DNA of 64,000 bases from Cytophagaceae bacterium (GTDB taxonomy: Bacteria > Bacteroidota > Bacteroidia > Cytophagales > Cytophagaceae). Made by a program: the position numbers and the translations under genes. Every line of letters begins with the position of its first letter. The stretch's first letter is position 1. Positions 55,518 to 62,788 of this stretch are shown here, piece after piece. Under the pieces are notes generated by a model. That model was not told where the DNA came from, did not search any database, and was given only the letters and a program-made list of their open reading frames with translations. The stretch lies in assembly GCA_029237685.1 (NCBI GenBank), contig JAQZBV010000001.1, positions 33,851 to 97,850 of the forward strand, read 5' to 3'.

Positions 55518-56351
55518 TTATTCTTCGTACTTGATTTTTACATTCTTAAGTTCATTGACATCGATCAGGTAAATACTTTCCTTATCGACAGTCAGATTAA
55601 ATTCTTCTGTAGGAAAATAGTCGTTGATCTTACTTCCCTTTTTCAATTCCAGATTCAGTTTCTTGAGGTAACTGAAATGACGCAAGTCCGCGTCAGAGTA
55701 ATTGATCAGCTTTAGGTTCAAGCGATGTTGGAAAGCATATAGAATAGTTCTTGTTGTACCATCTTCATCTTCTTCCGTGCGGTAAGGCGCATTGAAATTA
55801 AACTTGGCATAATCGCAAAAGACATCCAGGTCATTGATCAGCTTTCCATTCCCCGCATCGTCCAGGTCCAGTGTGACATAAGCAAAGGAGGCATTAATTT
55901 TTGTCACATTGGATTTCACATACACGATCACCTCACGATCAGATCTCACATCCGTTTCCTCTCCGTCTTCGTCATACTCCACTACTTGTGCGGTTAATGT
56001 AGAGTCATAGTTGTCCAAACTGTCTTTTGTGTAATCGTAATGAATCAGCAATTTGTCGCCGGACAATTTGTACGTTATGTATTTATAGGTAGTCGTATCC
56101 ATCGTGAGGGTATTGACGGAATCCATGACGCGCACATCGACCGATACACGATGTACGGGATTGTTGCTCGACACTTCCAGTTCATGAAAGCCATTGGGCA
56201 AGGTAATGTGTTTAAAATAAGAGGCTTCTTTGGCTTTGACGTCAATGACATCACCTGTGCGAATTTTATAGCTCAGCGCGGAGATGCACAGCAAAGGAAT
56301 GAGCATGATCACTACATTCAGCAAGAGGTAGAGTACGGTAGATTTTTTCAT
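55518..56351 (-). CDS. Hypothetical membrane-anchored protein of the ABC/GntR operon
   Basis: 277 residues. One N-terminal membrane segment (VLYLLLNVVIMLIPLLCISA, about 6-25), followed by a beta-rich domain (ITLPNGFHELEVSSNNPVHR; KINASFAYVTLDLDDAGNGK). The repeated short-strand pattern toward the C-terminus (LNLKLINYSDADLRHFSYLK) resembles the beta-helix fold of DUF4097/GIN-type proteins, but the match is not clear. It is the last gene of a four-gene minus-strand operon and overlaps the GntR gene by 4 bases. It may report envelope state or stabilise the transporter. No known family assigned. Confidence 0.7.
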   Translation of the reverse strand: MKKSTVLYLLLNVVIMLIPLLCISALSYKIRTGDVIDVKAKEASYFKHITLPNGFHELEVSSNNPVHRVSVDVRVMDSVNTLTMDTTTYKYITYKLSGDKLLIHYDYTKDSLDNYDSTLTAQVVEYDEDGEETDVRSDREVIVYVKSNVTKINASFAYVTLDLDDAGNGKLINDLDVFCDYAKFNFNAPYRTEEDEDGTTRTILYAFQHRLNLKLINYSDADLRHFSYLKKLNLELKKGSKINDYFPTEEFNLTVDKESIYLIDVNELKNVKIKYEE

Positions 56352-56701
56352 GAGTGAGAAGCTAAATGCTGTTGGTAAGCGGTTAGAAATTCTTCCGGAG
56401 AAATAGACAACATCGATAATAATTCGAATGTAGGATAGAGCTCCTGCGTCAACACTTTTTCCTTGCGGTAGGCCTTGGCTTTGGCATAGGCATTGTCCGT
56501 AACGGAAAAAAGAGAAGCTTCCGGTTTTAAAATGTCCCGCTCTGAAAGGTAATCCAGCGCGCGGCCCACGATGTGCTTGCTCACGCCATTGTCGAAAGCA
56601 TATTCGTATTTGTTGATCCAGGCACCGGAGGCCAGCTCTTTTCTGACAATCTTATCGCAGAGGTGGTTGACAACTTTTAAGTATAAGGCGTCTTCTGTCA
56701 T
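56348..56701 (-). CDS. GntR-like (YtrA-type) transcriptional regulator
   Basis: 117 residues. LYLKVVNHLCDKIVRKELAS then GAWINKYEYAFDNGVSKHIV and GRALDYLSERDILKPEASLF form a winged helix-turn-helix of the GntR type, followed by a short helical end instead of a large effector domain, as in the YtrA subfamily. YtrA-type repressors typically sit in operons with ABC transporters, which is the case here. The start lies 2 bp from the permease stop and the stop overlaps the next gene by 4 bases. The HTH is somewhat degenerate compared with classical GntR proteins, so DNA binding should be seen as likely, not proven. Confidence 0.72.
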   Translation of the reverse strand: MTEDALYLKVVNHLCDKIVRKELASGAWINKYEYAFDNGVSKHIVGRALDYLSERDILKPEASLFSVTDNAYAKAKAYRKEKVLTQELYPTFELLSMLSISPEEFLTAYQQHLASHS

Positions 56702-56703
56702 GG

Positions 56704-57612
56704 CTATACTTCTTTTTCTTTAAGTTTGAAATAAGAACAGGCTAATAAAAACGCCGGGATAATGAACATGACAAAGTAAGCCATGATCGCCGTCCAGTGA
56801 TCGCCCAATGCGGTTTTAAACGAATAGCCTTCTCCTCTGCTGTAGGCTTTGACGAATGAAAGAGTATTCCAGTCGTCAGGCAGGATGAAATGTTCGAAAT
56901 TTCTCAATCCCCAGGAACTGTAGATGAGGTAAGCGATAAACGTGACAAAACCCAGGATGAGCGTTTTGAAGAAAGAGAAACGGTTAAACAATACCGCTCC
57001 GTATAAAAAGAAGGCGGTTAAAGAAAGGTAAACACTGATGCATATCGGGTACACGATCAGGAAATCATCTTTCATGCTGCTGAAGTGAAAGTAAGAGGAA
57101 GCGTGAAACAGGTTTGCTCTTTGCTCTACCGGCGTCCAGTCTTTGTAAGCTTCCATGAACACTTCGTATTCATTATACCTCACGATCATCGTGAGCGGAA
57201 TGTCGATGAGGTAATAGATAAACGTATAAGCCAGGAAGAAGAGGAACACATGCACGATGATTTCCGACAACCACTTCTCCAGCTGAGAAGCCGGCTTGAT
57301 CAAAAAGAAAATCGCTTCTCCTTTATTGTTGAAGTTCACAAAACTAACACTCGCGAAGATCACCCCGAAGATGGCGAGACCTCCTAAATACATCACCGTT
57401 TGTGCCGCTTCCCATCCGGTGGTACGCGGTTCTCTGTTTGCGGTATAGGTATTGTTGTCGGGATAGTAACTGGTAAAGGATAAGGCAAGGAGCATCACAA
57501 TCAATCCGATGAAAAACATACCAGCCAGGTAGAAGAGGTATTTTTGCTTGTGCTCGACCAGGTGGTTCTTGAGCAGCAAAGACAAGCGGGAAAACTTTAA
57601 GGTGTTGCTCAT
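56704..57612 (-). CDS. ABC transporter permease
   Basis: 302 residues with about six membrane helices: YLFYLAGMFFIGLIVMLLAL, AQTVMYLGGLAIFGVIFASV, HVFLFFLAYTFIYYLIDIPL, SVYLSLTAFFLYGAVLFNRF, ILGFVTFIAYLIYSSWGL and AIMAYFVMFIIPAFLLACSY. A large loop between helices 3 and 4 (about 130-170) is external or cytosolic. The topology is that of ABC-2 permeases in export or efflux systems of the YtrB/BcrA type. The 4-base overlap with the ATPase gene upstream shows a coupled pair. Confidence 0.82.
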   Translation of the reverse strand: MSNTLKFSRLSLLLKNHLVEHKQKYLFYLAGMFFIGLIVMLLALSFTSYYPDNNTYTANREPRTTGWEAAQTVMYLGGLAIFGVIFASVSFVNFNNKGEAIFFLIKPASQLEKWLSEIIVHVFLFFLAYTFIYYLIDIPLTMIVRYNEYEVFMEAYKDWTPVEQRANLFHASSYFHFSSMKDDFLIVYPICISVYLSLTAFFLYGAVLFNRFSFFKTLILGFVTFIAYLIYSSWGLRNFEHFILPDDWNTLSFVKAYSRGEGYSFKTALGDHWTAIMAYFVMFIIPAFLLACSYFKLKEKEV

Positions 57613-58442
57613 GCGTTGAATAGGTTATTGATGACAGAAGGGTTGATCATGATGCTTTTGTAGAGGGCCTCCAAATCTACTTTGGATTCTTCACCGGAGG
57701 TATTGTAAAGCACTTCGCTGATACCTGTGAGTGTTTCTTCGGCGTAGACGACTTTTTCTTTCGGCGAAGCCTGAAGGGTGTGCTGGAAGATTAATTTCTT
57801 TCCGACTTCCGCAATGGAAGCGTTGAATAAAATACTGCCGTTGTCAATCACGGAAATACGATCGACTAAATTTTCAATGTCTTTCACCTGGTGTGTACTG
57901 ATGATGATGCACTTGTTAGCAGCAATGGCACCGGACATCACTTTCTTGAATTGACTTTTGCTCACGATGTCCAAGCCGTTGGTCGGCTCGTCCATCAGCA
58001 GCAATTCCGTATTGGTAGCCAGACTGAAAGCGATCAGCGCTTTTTTCTTTTGACCCATGCTCATTTGATCCAGACGGGATTGGGTAGGGATGTCAAACTC
58101 CAGTATGTATTGATCAAAATCGGTATAACTGAAATTAGGATAAAAGGGCGCCAGCGTAGCGGTGAAATCTTTGATCTTAACAGGAGGCACAAAGAAATCT
58201 TCCGGCAGCATAAAAATTTTGCTCAGCATGTCCGGGTCACGGAGTTTGGAAGCTTGTCCGGCCACCTTCACCTCGCCTTTGCCAGGCTTGAGCAAACCGC
58301 AGATGTTTTTGAACAAGGTACTTTTGCCTGTACCGTTCTTACCCAGCAGGCCATAAATATTGCCCGCTTCAAAAGTAATGGTCAAACCATTAAAAACCGC
58401 TTTCTTTTTATAAGCGTAAGTTAAATCCTGTATCTCTACCAT
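57609..58442 (-). CDS. ABC transporter ATP-binding protein
   Basis: 277 residues. Walker A GLLGKNGTGKSTLF (about 32-45), Q-loop region MLPEDFFV, signature MSMGQKKKALIAF (in place of LSGGQ), Walker B ELLLMDEPTNGLD and switch histidine in IISTHQVKDIENL. The C-terminal 60 residues form the small extension common in YtrB/CcmA-like ATPases. First gene of the minus-strand operon (ATPase, permease, GntR regulator, hypothetical). Powers transport, probably of an antibiotic, peptide or lipid-linked compound, as in related YtrABC systems; substrate unknown. The deviation of the signature motif (M-S-M-G-Q) is normal in this subfamily. Confidence 0.92.
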   Translation of the reverse strand: MVEIQDLTYAYKKKAVFNGLTITFEAGNIYGLLGKNGTGKSTLFKNICGLLKPGKGEVKVAGQASKLRDPDMLSKIFMLPEDFFVPPVKIKDFTATLAPFYPNFSYTDFDQYILEFDIPTQSRLDQMSMGQKKKALIAFSLATNTELLLMDEPTNGLDIVSKSQFKKVMSGAIAANKCIIISTHQVKDIENLVDRISVIDNGSILFNASIAEVGKKLIFQHTLQASPKEKVVYAEETLTGISEVLYNTSGEESKVDLEALYKSIMINPSVINNLFNA

Positions 58443-58592
58443 AATGTATTGGACTAAAAACCTAAGCTATAAAAATAAATGCAGCAATTGGATGCTGCTG
58501 GAGAAAATATCGTCGTACTATTTTTTAGGTACGAGTGCTAGTACAAAATGTTGAATTGGGATTGAATAGTAGTGTTCGTTCTATACGGTCTG

Positions 58593-58617
58593 GCCCTAAA
58601 TCCCCTGAAGGGGACTT
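58593..58617 (-). repeat. CCCC/GGGG palindromic repeat (R1), reverse orientation
   Basis: Reverse copy just before the tandem array, with the same TTCAGGGG core as the pair in the fad operon. It lies opposite to the three copies in the array. Confidence 0.8.
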
Positions 58618-58621
58618 GACC

Positions 58622-59094
58622 AGTAGAGAGTATTGAGCGCGAGCATGGAGAGAGAGCCCACCCGCTCTCCGCTCTGTTTCTCCGCTCTCAAATACGCCGC
58701 GTCCCAGCGGGACGCCAGCCCGGTAGCCCCGAAAAATCATTAATAACCGCAAGTCCCCTTTAGGGGATTTAGGGGCAGACAGTATGGAGTATGGAGCGCG
58801 AGTATGGAGAGAGGCATCTTGCTCTCCGCTCTGTTTCTCCGCTCTCAAATACCCCGCGTCCCAGCGGCACGCCAGCCCTATAGCCCCGAAAATCAATAAT
58901 AACCGCAAGTCCCCTTTAGGGGATTTAGGGGCAGGACAGTATGGAGTATGGAGCGCGAGTATGGAGAGAGGCATCCCGCTCTCCGCTCTGTTTCTCCGCT
59001 CTCAAATACCCCGCGTCCCAGCGGCACGCCAGCCCTATAGCCCCGAAAATCAATAATAACCAAAAGTCCCCTTTAGGGGATTTAGGGGCCAGAC
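58622..59094 (+). repeat. Tandem array of three 157-159-bp composite repeat units
   Basis: Units start at 58622, 58781 and 58938. Each contains AGTATGGAG/GAGCGCGAGTATGGAG words, a CGCTCTCCGCTCTGTTTCTC stretch, a GCGTCCCAGCGG(G/C)ACGC palindrome (58699-58715, 58856-58872, 59013-59029), ATAGCCCCGAAAA, and a terminal R1 copy (58751-58776, 58907-58932, 59064-59089). Units 2 and 3 are nearly identical; unit 1 is more divergent. The region 58443-59135 holds no gene, only false open frames made by the repeat. Confidence 0.92.
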
Positions 59095-59135
59095 GGATTG
59101 AAAGCGAGAAACAGAAACAGAAACAGTGTGCAAGC

Positions 59136-59867
59136 CTAGAACCTATACGAAGCCCCGAGGGCGAGATAATGCACCGCGGAGAAATTATACACCTCGTCAT
59201 TATTCGCCCCACCCTCCAATAATCGATAACCCAAACGGAAACGCAATTTTTCTACCGGCGCGTAAGCGACCGCCAGCAGCACATCCTCCGCTCGGCCTTG
59301 TGGGGCGGCCAGTGCGTCGCAGTCGAGGATCAGGTGGAAGTTGGAGACAAAATTCCAATCCATATAAAAACGAATCAGCGGCACAAAACCTACGTTTGTT
59401 TTCTCTGCCGACACTGCCGCATTGCTGAGGGCGATGCGCGCATCGCGGATCTTGCCCGTGAGGCCGAGGGCGAAGGTTAACTTCTCTTTGGCGACAATGT
59501 TGAATTGATAACTCAAACGATACGAATTAAATTTCCAACTCACATCGGTGTTGGTATTCGCATCAAATGTTTGTCCTTCGAAAGCGATGTCACGGTCAAA
59601 AGCCCCGTGACTGTTGATCGTCAGCGGAGCATACAAAGCGAGAAGGGAATGCCGCTTGCCCAGGTCCAGCTGCATACGGCCTCGGAAGTAAGGTTGTATG
59701 GGATGATCGAGTTCATCGCTGATGGAAAAGAAGCTGCCGCCCGCACCGGGAATGCGCACGTCGTTGTAACCGAAAGTGGCCGCGCCGCTTTCGACATCGA
59801 GTGTAAGTTGTGCCTGACAGAAGATGTTACAACACATGAATAAAAGAAGAGCGCCTACTGTTTTCAT
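59136..59867 (-). CDS. Outer-membrane beta-barrel protein
   Basis: Start at ATG 59867 (MKTVGALLLFMCCNIFCQAQ, signal peptide) is preferred to the longer frame to 59966. 243 residues. The mature chain alternates hydrophobic and polar residues (FRGRMQLDLGKRHSLLALYA; SYRLSYQFNIVAKEKLTFAL; VEKLRFRLGYRLLEGGANND) and ends in a strand LALGASYRF with terminal Phe, typical of an outer-membrane barrel with about ten strands. Function unknown. Its stop lies directly next to the tandem repeat array, with no clear terminator. Confidence 0.8.
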   Translation of the reverse strand: MKTVGALLLFMCCNIFCQAQLTLDVESGAATFGYNDVRIPGAGGSFFSISDELDHPIQPYFRGRMQLDLGKRHSLLALYAPLTINSHGAFDRDIAFEGQTFDANTNTDVSWKFNSYRLSYQFNIVAKEKLTFALGLTGKIRDARIALSNAAVSAEKTNVGFVPLIRFYMDWNFVSNFHLILDCDALAAPQGRAEDVLLAVAYAPVEKLRFRLGYRLLEGGANNDEVYNFSAVHYLALGASYRF

Positions 59868-60322
59868 ACCAAGTTTTTTACAGGCCTTGATTGAAAAATT
59901 GATGCCACCGTCACAACCCAAGGATTGACGGGACTTACCGGGTACAAATGCTTCACAATGAAACAAAAAACAGCGTGAATGTAAAAAATGAAGCCATACC
60001 TTAAACTAAGTAGTCGGGAAAACAATTCCCCAATGTTGTTGTTTTTTTAAAAACGTTCTGACACCTTTATGAAAAGAATATTGCTTTTTAGTTGTTGATT
60101 TTTGCTTTGACACCGGGACACGACTCCGCTTTATTCCCGGGAAAATGAGCGATGAAGGATTAGCTTTATTTTTCTTTTGCACGTAACCAGACGACAAGCT
60201 GCATGAGACCGGCGAGTTGGATGACGATCATATATTTTATCTGGCAAAATCTAACGCTTACGCGCACGGATGCTGAGCATGCAATTGGGTTTGCATGGAC
60301 TATTTATTAACGCTGTATCACT
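59868..60322. other. Non-coding gap before the cassette-like region
   Basis: About 450 bases without a credible gene. An open frame on the minus strand (60006-60197) is basic and unlike protein. Small inverted repeats (CCGGGA/TCCCGG near 60.11-60.14 kb; CATGCAA/TTGCATG near 60.28 kb) are too short to call. Confidence 0.5.
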
Positions 60323-60487
60323 ATGAAAAAAAATGTATCCCTGCTTTTGTTTGCCCTGTTCATTTTTACGGTGGGTAGTGCTTTTTATTTAACCAGAAAT
60401 TCGTTGAACTCGAATGAAGAACCTTTGAAGGAATCCGCGAAAGTGGAAGAGGTGGTGGAAGAGGATTCGGTGGAGGTGAGGAAGTAG
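60323..60487 (+). CDS. Small single-pass membrane or secreted protein
   Basis: 54 residues: MKKNVSLLLFALFIFTVGSA followed by FYLTRNSLNSNEEPLKESAK and a valine/glutamate-rich tail (VEEVVEEDSVEVRK). A basic start, one hydrophobic segment and an acidic tail indicate an inner-membrane anchor with periplasmic tail or a very small secreted protein. It is the last gene with base composition like the rest of the window; immediately after its stop the sequence turns AT-rich. Confidence 0.5.
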   Translation: MKKNVSLLLFALFIFTVGSAFYLTRNSLNSNEEPLKESAKVEEVVEEDSVEVRK

Positions 60488-60550
60488 AGGTGTAATAGTA
60501 ATGGCGTCCATATAGATGTTAGAAGTAATAGTAAACTGATAAAAAACGAA

Positions 60551-61351
60551 ATGGCATTTAGACTAAATTGCGTATCTGAACTTTACAAAAATCTTGGACG
60601 GTTTGATGCAATCGTGGAGTTTACTGAAATATCAATAAGAGATTTTATACATCAAGCTCAACAAATAGGCGACTTTGATGCTTTTTTGCAAACAAAATCA
60701 CATCAACATAATATTTGTGTCAATACTGTTGACCAATCAGTTTATCGCGCAAGAATATCACACAGTTATATCTTATCAGTTTACCAGACTGCCGAGCTTT
60801 TCATGCATCAATTTCGTGACGAACATATAGATCTATACAATAACACTTGGACGCTCGAAGACACAAAAGATAATTTGCTAATAAAAACAATAAGGAAAAT
60901 TTCAGCAGTAAATCCCGCAACTTTACATATTGGAGCACACCGAATTTCACTATTTAATTATTACCGAGTTGTTAGAAACAAATATTCTCACGACAGAATT
61001 AGCGAAATAAGAGTTGGCCAAGAGTTCCAAAATATCAATCAATTTGCAACTCAAATTCAGATAGATTATCCCGGATTATTAGCACCAAATGACTTTGATA
61101 ATATCTCATTTGAAGACTTCATCTTGTTTAGCAGAGCAATAAAAGACATTGCTTATAAATTAAATGATTTAGTAACACCAACAAATGAGCAACTTAGAGA
61201 TTATTATATACGTAAAGATTTCTTCAAAGAACTGAATGAAAACCCCTTAAGGAAAACAAATGCATTGAAAGGACATATGCTATCAAACTTTGGTATTGAA
61301 GATAACCAAGCAAACCTTATTATAAACTTGTTGACTGTTCCATTAGCTTAA
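60551..61351 (+). CDS. HEPN-like protein, first cassette gene
   Basis: 266 residues, codon use AT-rich, unlike the genes to the left. Residues 137-150 read FNYYRVVRNKYSHDRI, with Arg142-Asn-x-x-x-His147, the R-x4-H motif of HEPN ribonucleases, in a mostly helical protein (SVYQTAELFMHQFRDEHIDL; FSRAIKDIAYKLNDLV). HEPN proteins are RNases in toxin-antitoxin, abortive infection and CRISPR-associated systems. Several orphan HEPN-like families keep the fold with or without activity; here the motif is complete. Start ATG 60551, 33 bases after the array boundary. Its last 15 bases overlap a tRNA-like fold. No separate antitoxin gene is visible beside it. Confidence 0.65.
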   Translation: MAFRLNCVSELYKNLGRFDAIVEFTEISIRDFIHQAQQIGDFDAFLQTKSHQHNICVNTVDQSVYRARISHSYILSVYQTAELFMHQFRDEHIDLYNNTWTLEDTKDNLLIKTIRKISAVNPATLHIGAHRISLFNYYRVVRNKYSHDRISEIRVGQEFQNINQFATQIQIDYPGLLAPNDFDNISFEDFILFSRAIKDIAYKLNDLVTPTNEQLRDYYIRKDFFKELNENPLRKTNALKGHMLSNFGIEDNQANLIINLLTVPLA

Positions 61352-61435
61352 CGGTAAAGCGACCTCCTCCATCGCGGCGCAACTATAAGTTTCACGATGA
61401 AGGGGAAAATCGAAGTTCGAATCTTCGGTGGGACA
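61337..61435 (+). tRNA. tRNA-like cloverleaf with expanded anticodon arm
   Basis: Acceptor GTTCCAT (61337-61343) pairs with GTGGGAC (61428-61434) over 7 bp with two wobbles; D-arm GCTT-AACGGTA-AAGC (61346-61360) has A14, G18G19 and A21; T-arm CGAAG-TTCGAAT-CTTCG (61411-61427) is perfect. Between D- and T-arms are 50 bases instead of 22. If the hairpin ATCG...CGAT (61371-61398) is an insert, the remainder folds as a 71-nt tRNA with loop CTCCGAA (anticodon CCG, Arg) and one stem mismatch. No CCA tail. It may be a degenerate or unusual tRNA, or a mimic. It overlaps the HEPN-like gene's end. Confidence 0.4.
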
Positions 61436-61450
61436 CAAAAAACTACTACT

Positions 61451-61616
61451 GCTAACAACGTGTTGTAGTCATTGCAGGATTTCTACTAGAGTAAGCCGCA
61501 TCCGACATAATCGCCATGGGCTTGGCTGAGCAAGATAAGCCCATGGCTCACGTCAGTACTAAAGCGAAGCGATGAGCTTTAACTCCTGCACCGACCACAA
61601 CACTCCCTATGTTAGC
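61451..61616 (+). repeat. attC-like palindromic element A
   Basis: Ends GCTAAC (61451-61456) and GTTAGC (61611-61616) are perfect complements; next to them GTGTTGT and ACAACAC pair over 7 bp, with unequal spacers (3 and 7 bases) as in attC sites; then GCAGGA/TCCTGC. The centre folds further with CCATGGGCTT/AAGCCCATGG. It is 166 bp, within the range of large attC sites. The outer box GTTAGCT departs from the attC consensus GTTRRRY in one position. It is closely similar to element B. Confidence 0.7.
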
Positions 61617-61639
61617 TGCAAGACTAAGCAAGAACTTGT

Positions 61640-62593
61640 ATGACATATATATATTTAGATTGGAATGTCTTCAACAAAATCGAGAAGAAAGATGAACTTG
61701 ATAATCAAGAAAAAGAAGCATATCAATATATAGAAGAACTAATTCTAAATAAAAAGATAATCACTCCATATTCAAATGCTCATATCAATGACCTTGTTAG
61801 AGGGTACGAAAAGAATCCTGGCTTTATTAGTCAGCACTTGGCAACTCTAAAAAGATTGACTAAGAACTTAGCTGTTGTACAATACTGGGGCGACAAACAA
61901 ACTACTTGGCATTATCGTGATGTGGAAGAGTTTTTTCAGTCTTCCTTAGATGATATTGAAACTTCTACCGGATCATTTTCAGAACTACTAGGTTGGGATC
62001 AGACAGGGTTATGGAGTGTGCAGCTTTCATTATTTCGTATGCAAAAATTGCCTGAACAATTCAAAGAGTTATATAGAGCCAATCCAATTTTCAATAAGAT
62101 CTTTCCTAAATCTAAAATTGAACCTAATATGCTATCATTATGTGAAGACCTTTACGATTTTTCAATTAATGCAAAAAAGGACTATTCTCTGTATAAATCT
62201 TTGCGTAATTATGTTAATCAAAGCAGACTTAAATTCAAACAACAACCCCAACTTTTTAGAGGACTTGATAAAAGCATGGCTGGTATTCCTTCACATTTAA
62301 ACTATGATAAAGTTTGGGAAGAGTACTCTGCCAAAAGCAAAACCAGTTACAATCCAATATATCAAAAAATAACCGATACCTACTGCAAAATCGATTTTAA
62401 AGGGTATAAATCAGATGATAAATTCTCTAACTTAATAGATGACTCTTTACATGTTTTTTATGCAGGTCACTGTGAATATTTTATTACGATCGATGACAAA
62501 TGTCATTACAAAGCAAACGAAACGTATAAAGAACTTAAAATATCAACTATTGCTATAAAGCCAATAGAATTCATGGACAAATTTAAGATGTGA
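61640..62593 (+). CDS. PIN-like nuclease, second cassette gene
   Basis: 317 residues. The N-terminus MTYIYLDWNVFNKIEKKD has the PIN start (hydrophobic strand then Asp7), YSNAHINDL (44-52) fits the second conserved segment, and the C-terminal part DDSLHVFYAGHCEYFITIDD (267-286) matches the PIN pattern D-x-x-H-x-x-x-A-x-x-x-x-x-F-I-T-x-D. The acidic residues Asp7, Asp267/268 and Asp285/286 would bind Mg for RNA cleavage. The middle (60-250) is a large helical insertion not found in short VapC toxins. AT-rich. Begins 23 bases after element A and ends 18 bases before element B, as cassette genes do. No antitoxin gene seen. Confidence 0.65.
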   Translation: MTYIYLDWNVFNKIEKKDELDNQEKEAYQYIEELILNKKIITPYSNAHINDLVRGYEKNPGFISQHLATLKRLTKNLAVVQYWGDKQTTWHYRDVEEFFQSSLDDIETSTGSFSELLGWDQTGLWSVQLSLFRMQKLPEQFKELYRANPIFNKIFPKSKIEPNMLSLCEDLYDFSINAKKDYSLYKSLRNYVNQSRLKFKQQPQLFRGLDKSMAGIPSHLNYDKVWEEYSAKSKTSYNPIYQKITDTYCKIDFKGYKSDDKFSNLIDDSLHVFYAGHCEYFITIDDKCHYKANETYKELKISTIAIKPIEFMDKFKM

Positions 62594-62611
62594 ACAAGAA
62601 GAAGTCTAGCA

Positions 62612-62778
62612 GCTAACCGCGTTTTGTAGTCAGTGCAGATCGGCTACTAAAGTAAGATGTAGAGACATTACCTATATAGGCTTGGCTTCGCAAAAGATAA
62701 GCCCATGGCTTACTTCGGTACTAGAGTGAAGTGCTGAGCTTTAAGTCCTACAACGACCACAACACATTCTACATTAGC
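62612..62778 (+). repeat. attC-like palindromic element B
   Basis: Ends GCTAAC (62612-62617) and ATTAGC (62773-62778), the inner GTTTTGT/ACAACAC boxes, and the same ordered internal blocks as element A (TTGTAGTCAGTGCAG; ATAGGCTTGGCTTCGC; AAGCCCATGGCTTACT; GACCACAACACATTC). Length 167 bp. Differences from A are often compensated in the opposite arm (for example CTACTAAAGTAAG against CTTACTTCGGTACTAG), which suggests that the folded structure is conserved. Confidence 0.7.
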
Positions 62779-62788
62779 ACCAATTATA

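Noticed and set aside
57891..58424. 177-residue plus-strand frame across the ABC ATPase gene
   Set aside because: Antisense shadow of a gene with all ATPase motifs.
58622..59094. CRISPR-like array
   Set aside because: Units are 157-159 bp and contiguous, without short repeats and unique spacers of constant length; no cas genes nearby.
58525..59222. Several overlapping open frames on both strands over the tandem array
   Set aside because: They repeat the 157-bp unit and differ by frame; no protein-like pattern or start.
60006..60197. 63-residue minus-strand frame
   Set aside because: Highly basic low-complexity sequence without homologous look; no ribosome site or neighbours.
61451..61616. 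Element A as a simple transcription terminator
   Set aside because: At 166 bp with branched, partly unpaired arms and a sister copy after the next gene, it does not resemble an intrinsic terminator and lacks a U tract.
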